DNA from: Methanobacterium sp. | GTDB taxonomy: Archaea > Methanobacteriota > Methanobacteria > Methanobacteriales > Methanobacteriaceae | Assembly: GCA_012838205.1 (NCBI GenBank) | Contig: DUPR01000005.1 | Location: 37,501 to 47,740, forward strand | DNA length: 10,240 bases | Reading direction: 5' to 3' | Shown: positions 1-8,200 of the stretch, piece after piece | Layout: every line of letters starts with the position of its first letter | Position numbering within the stretch: the stretch's first letter is position 1 | Notes under the pieces: generated by a model | What the model was told of the DNA's origin: nothing | The model's database searches: none | Seen by the model: the letters and a program-made list of their open reading frames with translations, nothing else | Position numbers and translations under genes: made by a program

Positions 1-315
<315 letters not shown>

Positions 316-324
316 ATACATTTT

Positions 325-1577
<1,253 letters not shown>

Positions 1578-1594
1578 GTAAAAAAATCGAAACC

Positions 1595-1643
1595 AAAAAA
1601 AAAAACCAATTCGGTGGAATTTTCCACCCCTCTTTTTATTTTT
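1595..1643. terminator. Bidirectional hairpin terminator between mvhB and the cooT-like gene
   Basis: A perfect inverted repeat, GGTGGAA-TT-TTCCACC at 1613-1628, is followed on the plus strand by a T-rich tract (1629-1643). It is preceded by eleven A at 1595-1605, which read as a U-run on the minus strand. It sits in the 150-base gap between two convergent genes, where a two-way terminator is expected. Archaeal termination depends mainly on U-tracts, so the T-rich runs may matter more than the stem. Confidence 0.65.
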
Positions 1644-1710
1644 CGCAAATAATTAAGTTCTTATTATTATTTAGTTACTAAAGAAATAGTATTAGAATTA
1701 TATTATTTTC

Positions 1711-1727
1711 ATAAAAAAATTGTGTAC
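1711..1727 (-). terminator. Possible U-tract terminator just after the cooT-like gene
   Basis: Seven A at 1713-1719 on the plus strand read as seven U on the minus strand, directly after the stop codon of the minus-strand gene. Short U-runs can end archaeal transcripts, but such runs are common in this AT-rich spacer. The hairpin further along could be the real stop. Confidence 0.3.
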
Positions 1728-1925
1728 TTATTTAACTAACCCCTTTTCATCTACTTCTATGAAAATACTATGTTTTTCAAGGTCTAATTCAACTATTTGG
1801 CCTTCTACTGTCATTCCTTGGTTTAAAATATCTACCATCTCTATCCGGTTACCATAAACTTTGATATTAATCACATCATCCATTAATTTAATCCCTTTAT
1901 TGTCGTAAACTGTTGATTCGCACAT
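1728..1925 (-). CDS. CooT-family small nickel-binding protein
   Basis: A 65-residue protein starting MCESTVY and ending EKGLVK. Seen: an N-terminal Met-Cys, then short alternating hydrophobic and charged stretches predicted to be beta-strands (DVINIKVYGNRIEMVDIL; VEGQIVELDL; IFIEV), the pattern and length of the CooT family. From the family: Rhodospirillum rubrum CooT is a small dimer that binds nickel through Cys2 and supports maturation of the nickel enzyme carbon monoxide dehydrogenase. Archaeal members are mostly uncharacterised. Context: it is convergent with the [NiFe]-hydrogenase operon, so a part in nickel supply or sensing is plausible but inferred. The start is supported by GAGGT seven bases upstream on the minus strand. 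No promoter could be fixed; CTTTAAAG near 1973-1980 and CTATAAAA near 1950 are weak candidates. An alternative is an uncharacterised small beta-barrel protein, since the family was once described as predicted RNA-binding. Confidence 0.83.
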   Translation of the reverse strand: MCESTVYDNKGIKLMDDVINIKVYGNRIEMVDILNQGMTVEGQIVELDLEKHSIFIEVDEKGLVK

Positions 1926-1932
1926 TTTTATT

Positions 1933-1937
1933 ACCTC
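1933..1937 (-). promoter_or_regulatory. Shine-Dalgarno site of the cooT-like gene
   Basis: Read on the minus strand this is GAGGT, within AAAGAGGTAATAAAAATG, seven bases before the ATG at 1925-1923. It supports translation of this short gene and its chosen start. Confidence 0.65.
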
Positions 1938-2200
1938 TTTTATTTTTTATAGTTATTTCTTCTATGAACTGTCTTTAAAGCTATTCAGTTCTTATTATCA
2001 CTTATCTTATGTGTAGTAAACAATGAATTTAAGATTAACTGATGTCACATGCTCTGAATGTAAGTACAAACATATAATCATCACATTTTTTTGACGCATA
2101 ATTGAGGAATTTTAGTAATACTTTTTATATAGTTTTTTTTTTGGTTTTGTTCATGAAATAAGTTTTTATTTAAAAAATTGGAACTGAATATAGTCAAATA

Positions 2201-2215
2201 GTAAAATGTATATAA
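2201..2215 (+). promoter_or_regulatory. Candidate archaeal BRE/TATA promoter for the surface-protein gene
   Basis: GTAAAA (2201-2206) fits the purine/A-rich TFB recognition element and is directly followed by GTATATAA (2208-2215), a TATA box. Transcription would start roughly 25 bases downstream, near 2237, leaving an untranslated leader of about 110 bases to ATG 2347. The perfect TTTATATA at 2124-2131 is an alternative with a longer leader. No start site can be proved from sequence. Confidence 0.45.
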
Positions 2216-2333
2216 GTTAAGTTATCATAACTAAATGTTAACTATTGTATAAAAAACAACTATCATATCAATATTGTTGTTTGTGAACAATGCAATTTTG
2301 GGAAGAGCATATAAAAAAAACTAAAACATTTAT

Positions 2334-2340
2334 GGTGGAG
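2334..2340 (+). promoter_or_regulatory. Shine-Dalgarno site that sets the surface-protein start
   Basis: GGTGGAG lies six bases before ATG 2347. The upstream in-frame ATG codons at 2290 and 2332 lack such a site, and 2332 overlaps it. Starting at 2347 also gives a compact signal peptide. Confidence 0.6.
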
Positions 2341-2346
2341 TTATTC

Positions 2347-5241
2347 ATGTTGGGGTCATGGGATAAAAACAAAACTATATTAACAATACTCTTTGTGTTA
2401 ACAGTTCTTTGCGCATCCGGAGCTGTTACAGCTGCTGAAAACTCGAATTACATAACTGATAACAATATAACTTCAGAATTATCTCTTGCTAACTCAATTA
2501 ATAATAATGATCCCTCTCAAGATCAACAAAATATCCCCACATCTTCCCTTAACCCCTCTTCACATTTTTCAGAATCCATAATAAGTGGTAATGTAATTAG
2601 ATGTACCAATGGAAGTTCCTTCCCCGGAGTAACTGTTTCTGTGAAATCTCCAGAAGGCACTGAAGTTGCCAGAACAACCACTGACTCTGATGGTTTTTAT
2701 ATAATATCTTTTGCAAGCAATGAAAAAAATTTCTATGTTTCAGCCAGTTATCCCGGCCACATGACATTAACCAAGTTTCTCACACTGATGGCCAGTAACA
2801 ATGCTGATGACCCTAATTTTTATGGACAGCTTAACTTCCAGTTAGGCCCTGAACCCACCTTATCTATAAATGCTCCATCTTCACAGCTTGTGAATGAAAC
2901 TTTTGACTTCACTATTACCTTTGATAATGCCGGGGATGAAACCGGTTTCGGACCAACAGTCCAACTAATTTTACCCCCAGAAATACAGTTTAATTCTGCA
3001 ACTTTCCTGGGTGCTCCTGTAAGTGTCACTAATGTTGGTACTTTTCCAGTTTCTGGAGAACTAGTAGATCCACTTTCTGGGCTTACAGTAACTGGCACAC
3101 CAGGATTCCAACTTTACATTTTTGAATATCCGCTGGGAAGTTTCACCACTGGTCAACCCCCAGCAACAATAAACATCAACGCGCTTTTACTTGGAAACTC
3201 CGAACTAGGAGTTCCATTAAACATCACTGGTTATCCAGTGTTCAGATTTGGTGCCAATGAAGTTGGTACAAATCCTATAAGGGGACATGAATCAACAGCA
3301 CAAGTAACACCCACAGTGATCCAGATTACCAAAACTTCAAATGCACCAGAACGTGAAACAGCAACAGGTAGAAATTATCCTATCACTTACACTCTCACAG
3401 TTGATGTTGCAAATGGACAAACAATTAATTTGGTAGAAGTTGCTGATCTTATTCCTGGAAATCTTCAATTCTTACAAGTACTTAATTCTGCAGGAGGCAC
3501 AGTAACTCAACAACCATCACTCACAATACCGGGTGGTCTTCTACAGATAATGTTTTCCAGTATCACAGGTGTATTAGGTCCTGACAGAATTATCACTTAT
3601 GAAGTATATGCACCAAAATTTGATAATAATTCCCAACATGTTTTGGATGAAACTACTGGTTCTTGGGCTTTAGCAAACAACACTGCAAATGTGACTGGTA
3701 TATATAATGGAATAAATGTTTTTTCCAATTCGACTTACTCTGTAACTTTGAAGCCACTTGCCATACAAAAAGGAGTGGCTGATGTAAGTACACCCCCAAG
3801 TCCAAAACCAACTGACATTCTACGTTATACAACCAACTTTCAGGTTTCGGATTATTTCAGTATGGGTAATGTAATAATCACAGATGTCATGGGTGATGGG
3901 CAAAGGTTCCTAACTGACCCTAGTTACATACCAAGTGTAGTGTTACACCTTCCATCGGGCGGCCCTTTTACACTAGAATTCGATGTCACACCTAACCCTA
4001 ACCCTCAGATGTCTTGGACATACAATCCAACCAATGGTATTACAACTATAGTATTCAATATTACTCGATTGTTGATTGATAATGGATACAGTGGAATTCT
4101 AGAAGGAGGAAATTATACTGGAACAAACTATGGTGCAACCGCAGGCACATTGACCTACTGGTCCGAGATCAAACTAAACTTAACAGAACCTATCAATCAC
4201 CCAATTGTTTCTAATGACATGATTGATAATACTGTTACCATTGATGCTAATCTGGTAAATAGTGGACATGGTGTTTCAGATGGAAGTAGAAGTGAAGTGG
4301 TCATTGTAGCCCCATCAATTTGTAAACAAATTTACAAGATCAATGGAAACGATCCAATTGGACCTCCCTACATAATAAGACCAGGAGACACAGTAACTTT
4401 CTCCATATGTGTTAACGTTCCAACAACCAACCTTGAAAATTTCATTCTAATAGATTATTTACCAATACCATTTTTAAGAGCCACTGAATTTGTTGATCTT
4501 AATCCGGTTCCAAAAGACCAGTATGACACTCCACCGCCTGCTGGAAGATGGAAATTAGCATGGGACGATACTTTAAGCACATTAAGTGGAGTAACACCAA
4601 CATTAATTATCGATGCAACTCAAAACACTCTCACATTTTTCTATGGTGAGATCCATAATTCCACTCAACCCCAAAGCCTTGCTCACATATTGTTCACAGT
4701 AACAGCAACCGGAGATCCAATGGCAGACGGGTTGTACCTAACTAACCTTTTAAATGTTGTTCATAACAATAATTTTGACGAATCTTTTTCTGACAACACC
4801 ATCGTTTCCATTGTAACTGGAGAGCCAGCACTCACAATTAATAAGATGGCCACTCCTACTACCAATCTACAAGCAGGAGACGAAGTGACTTATACTATTC
4901 TGATAAGTAACACTGGTAATGCACCAGCATACAATGTTATTGTAACGGATAATCTTCTAACATCCAATCCAAGTTACATAGCATCAATCAGCAACATTGT
5001 TGCCAGTTATGTGAACGGACCAACAATCACTGGTTTAAACTTGATGGATCTTTTCACAACTGGCGGATTAAATTTCACAGCCTTATATCCTATTTTCTCG
5101 GTTGTTGATGAAAATAACACCATTAACATAACTTATACTGTCGTCTTGAACGATACAGTATACCCCCGACAAGTCATCGATAACACTGTCAACATTACTA
5201 AATATACATCATTACCCTACCCGAAAGCCCTAACTATGTGA
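2347..5241 (+). CDS. Giant DUF11-repeat adhesin-like surface protein, N-terminal part (frame broken near its end)
   Basis: This 964-residue frame is the secreted N-terminal part of a very large repeat surface protein. Seen: a signal peptide (lysines at 7 and 9, hydrophobic run 11-22, AVTAA cleavage region near 29-30). A Ser/Asn-rich linker follows, then a carboxypeptidase-regulatory/CnaB-like domain at about 75-141 (ISGNV, PGVTVSV, DSDGFY). After that come beta-sandwich repeats at about 170-325, 326-470, 470-655, 655-830 and 828-960. The last is a clear DUF11 domain (TINKMATP, DEVTYTI, SNTGNAPAYNVIVTDNL). Cysteines are rare and N-x-S/T sequons numerous, as in exported archaeal S-layer-associated proteins. 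The ATG at 2290 would add 18 residues but lacks a ribosome site. The frame stops at 5241 in the middle of the array while homologous domains continue in another frame, so this stop is probably not the natural end. A role in adhesion is inferred from the family; the ligand is unknown. Confidence 0.85.
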   Translation: MLGSWDKNKTILTILFVLTVLCASGAVTAAENSNYITDNNITSELSLANSINNNDPSQDQQNIPTSSLNPSSHFSESIISGNVIRCTNGSSFPGVTVSVKSPEGTEVARTTTDSDGFYIISFASNEKNFYVSASYPGHMTLTKFLTLMASNNADDPNFYGQLNFQLGPEPTLSINAPSSQLVNETFDFTITFDNAGDETGFGPTVQLILPPEIQFNSATFLGAPVSVTNVGTFPVSGELVDPLSGLTVTGTPGFQLYIFEYPLGSFTTGQPPATININALLLGNSELGVPLNITGYPVFRFGANEVGTNPIRGHESTAQVTPTVIQITKTSNAPERETATGRNYPITYTLTVDVANGQTINLVEVADLIPGNLQFLQVLNSAGGTVTQQPSLTIPGGLLQIMFSSITGVLGPDRIITYEVYAPKFDNNSQHVLDETTGSWALANNTANVTGIYNGINVFSNSTYSVTLKPLAIQKGVADVSTPPSPKPTDILRYTTNFQVSDYFSMGNVIITDVMGDGQRFLTDPSYIPSVVLHLPSGGPFTLEFDVTPNPNPQMSWTYNPTNGITTIVFNITRLLIDNGYSGILEGGNYTGTNYGATAGTLTYWSEIKLNLTEPINHPIVSNDMIDNTVTIDANLVNSGHGVSDGSRSEVVIVAPSICKQIYKINGNDPIGPPYIIRPGDTVTFSICVNVPTTNLENFILIDYLPIPFLRATEFVDLNPVPKDQYDTPPPAGRWKLAWDDTLSTLSGVTPTLIIDATQNTLTFFYGEIHNSTQPQSLAHILFTVTATGDPMADGLYLTNLLNVVHNNNFDESFSDNTIVSIVTGEPALTINKMATPTTNLQAGDEVTYTILISNTGNAPAYNVIVTDNLLTSNPSYIASISNIVASYVNGPTITGLNLMDLFTTGGLNFTALYPIFSVVDENNTINITYTVVLNDTVYPRQVIDNTVNITKYTSLPYPKALTM
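5202..5240 (+). other. Frame-change zone inside the surface-protein gene
   Basis: The first frame reads through TSLPYPKALTM and stops at TGA 5239-5241. The second frame is blocked upstream by TAA 5199-5201 but reads ESPNYVRDPISSTASVQI from 5223 on and continues the domain array. The switch must fall in these 39 bases and equals a missing base (or a -1 shift). Adding one C to CCC 5220-5222 would restore YPESPNYVRDP smoothly. No canonical X-XXY-YYZ slippery heptamer is evident. Confidence 0.75.
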
Positions 5242-8200
5242 GGGATCCGATAAGTTCCACTGCTTCGGTACAAATCCGCGATGTAAACTTCACAAAAACC
5301 TATGTCTCATCTGTTGATGGGATAAGTTCAACACCCAATCTAACTATAGGGGAAAGAGGGCTATTCAGGCTTGCTATCACTTTACCAGCAGGACAAATAA
5401 CTGATCTCGTCATAACCGATGTACTGCCTGCAGGTTTAAGTTATGTTTCACATACTCTGGATACCACAAGTTACATTGGAAATCTCGCACCATTAACTTT
5501 CAACCAATTCGGCAATACATTAAATTTCCTTTTCACAGGCACAACCAACACAACTACTAACAGCACATTTTTCATTGACTTAATTTTAATTGCTAATGAA
5601 AATACTCCTTATCCTGGTTCAACTAATGTAACTGCACAGAATACTGCTACAATGGACTGGAATAACCCAGGACATTCTCCCATTAATCGCGATGCTTCGG
5701 TTAATATTGTACAACCTCGTCTAGTTGTTACCAAAACATTCACTCCCAGCATAGTACAGGGAGGTCAACTAGTAAATGTGAGAATTAGGGTAACTAATAC
5801 TGGACATGCCACAGCGCAGCATGTAATAATCACTGACTCCTTAAATAATGCCGGTGACATATTTGACTTGGGCAGTGTTGTTAGTTACAACCAGAATGGA
5901 TTCACATTCACTTACCCTGGTAACACTGTAACCTTCAGTTGGGGAGATATCAATCCCGGACAAACTCTGGATTTCTACTTTAATGTCACAACTTTAGACA
6001 CTCCTTTAATTGGGCCAAGTTACATTAACACAGCAAACGCAACTTACTGGTCTTTACCATGGGACGGCACAAGTCCTGATGATAATAGTAGGGAATACTC
6101 AAGCACTGGATCAGACACCATCCGAACTGGTGACCCTAGATTAGAAAAAAGTGTAGTAAATTCCAGCATTCACGGAACATCACAAGACCTCACTATAGGG
6201 GAAGTGGTTACCTTCCGTCTCCAAGCATATTTACCTCAAGGACTAATGACCAATCTCAGAATAACCGATACCCTGCCATTTGGATTTGCTTACGTGCTAA
6301 ACTCTTATAATGTTTATTCTTCCGGGTTCTCCGGTACTTTAGGTACTTTGGTAGTTCCACCCCAAGTAATCGGACAGAACGTGATATTCTTATTCAGCGG
6401 TCTAACCAACAGCACTCAATCAAACAATCCTTTCTACATAGAACTTAACGCCACTGTACTAAACAGCATAGAAAACCAGGATGGCAATTCCAAACAAAAC
6501 GACATGAGTTTAACTTGGGATGAAAACACACATGGACCTTTCACTACCGAAGTATATCTTCAGATTATAGAACCTCGCATTGCAATCACGAAAGCAGCTA
6601 CCCCCACAGTAGTGGATGGGGGCGATCAGGTAAGTATTACCTTAACTATAAGAAATACTGGTTCATCCAATGCATATCAAATCAACATTACAGATATACT
6701 AAACACCACTTTGTTTAACCCTGCAACATGGACATACACTCCGGTGGCAGGATACACTTTCACTCGCAATGCAAACATTATTAGTATTATTGGTGACAGC
6801 ACTACTTTCATTGCCCCAAGTGGTTCACAAACTTTCACCTTCATGGTAAATGTTGCTACTGATGTTCCCAGCGATTCTTCCTTCACCAACATTGCCAGTG
6901 TAGTCTATTCATCCATGCCACCAGGCTTTAACCAAAACAGAACTTACACTGCCACATCAAACGTGGTTAATTTCAACACACCTCCACCATCAATTTCTAA
7001 GGCCATAGAATCCACATCCGAGGCAGATTCAACAGGTAACAATGTATTGATCGGTGAAGTGGTGACTTATCGTCTTAATCTAACTATTCCTGAGGGAAAA
7101 ACCTTAAACGCGGTTATAAGAGATATTTTACCATCTAATTTAGTTTATAATCCTGGGACTGCTCAAATTATGAGAAACAATGCAGCTATAACTGCCACAG
7201 GCTTCACTTTCACCCAACCTGCTGGAATCTATGAAAGTTTTCCTGACGCATCTCTCCTACCCTTATTAACCTTTAACTTAGGAGATATTTCCTTCACTGG
7301 AACTAATGGTTTAAACAACGGAATAATAAGCATCCGATTCAATGTCACAGTCCTGAACATAGCTGCAAATCAAAACGGAATTCTAATTCCCAATAGTGGG
7401 ACCCTGGATTTCACCAATGCTACAGGTGTGAGTAGGAGCCTAACTGCTGTTGCACCAGATTTAACAGTTCGAGTACCTCAACTTCAAATTAACAAAGAAC
7501 CCGACATAAACATAGCTCAGGGAGGAGATGTCATAACATTCTTTATACGTGTGACAAACTCCAATTACTATGCACCAGCCTACAATTTACAAATACTAGA
7601 TTTCCTCAATTCAGATTACTATAACTTCCATGTTTTGAATATTATACCATCAACAACATCCGTTATTTATCATGACTTCTCCACATCGAACTTACTTAAC
7701 GTAACTATAGATCGGCTAACTTCTGACGATTGGCTTCACATCTATTACCGTGTCACAGTCAGATCCGACGTTACATACAACGATCAGATAAACAACACAG
7801 TCCATGTAACTGGAACCAGTTTGCCCGGTGATCACGGTACCAATGATGCAACACCAGGAAACCCTGGTGATACCGATGGTAAAAGAACTGGAGACCCAAC
7901 ACAACCAGCTGGTGCAGTGAATAATATCAATGATACTTCTACAGCCATTATAACCATCAGATCACCACGAATCTCCAAAAATGTAAATGGTCACAAAACT
8001 GAGACCAGATCCATTGGAGAAACAGCAACCGAATATATAGATATCAATTTACCAATAGGTACCACCACAGAATTAAGAATCATAGATGATCTACCGGAAG
8101 GATTAGCAGCCACTGGGTTTGGTTACACAGCCACACCTGGAATAAGTGTTAACCAGTTTGTAATAAATGCACTTGGTGGAAATATCTACGAGATAAACTT

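Larger units (their letters stand above)
1926..2346. other. AT-rich divergent spacer between the cooT-like gene and the giant surface-protein gene
   Basis: About 420 bases with no convincing gene. It must hold the promoters of both neighbours, which point away from each other. Seen: a perfect TTTATATA box at 2124-2131, followed by a run of ten T (2133-2142); a second box with a better upstream element near 2201-2215; the palindrome AGTTATCATAACT at 2220-2232; an inverted repeat AAACAAC/GTTGTTT (2254-2260 and 2276-2282); and TTGTT-TGTG-AACAA at 2277-2290. A 23-codon open frame at 2023-2094 contains a CSEC motif but has no ribosome site. Confidence 0.6.

Noticed and set aside
2133..2142. Run of ten T as a possible phase-variable tract
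   Set aside because: It lies far upstream of the coding start and outside any gene, in a generally AT-rich spacer; there is no evidence of length variation.
2290..2292. ATG 2290 as start of the surface protein
   Set aside because: It has no Shine-Dalgarno site and would place 18 extra polar residues before the signal peptide; ATG 2347 has GGTGGAG six bases upstream. It remains possible if the mRNA is leaderless.
6190..6201. T7-promoter-like string CTCACTATAGGG
   Set aside because: It matches only the 3' part of the T7 promoter and encodes the recurring LTIGE motif of the D2-like domains; a similar CTATAGGGG at 5343-5351 codes for the same motif. This is coincidence, not vector sequence.
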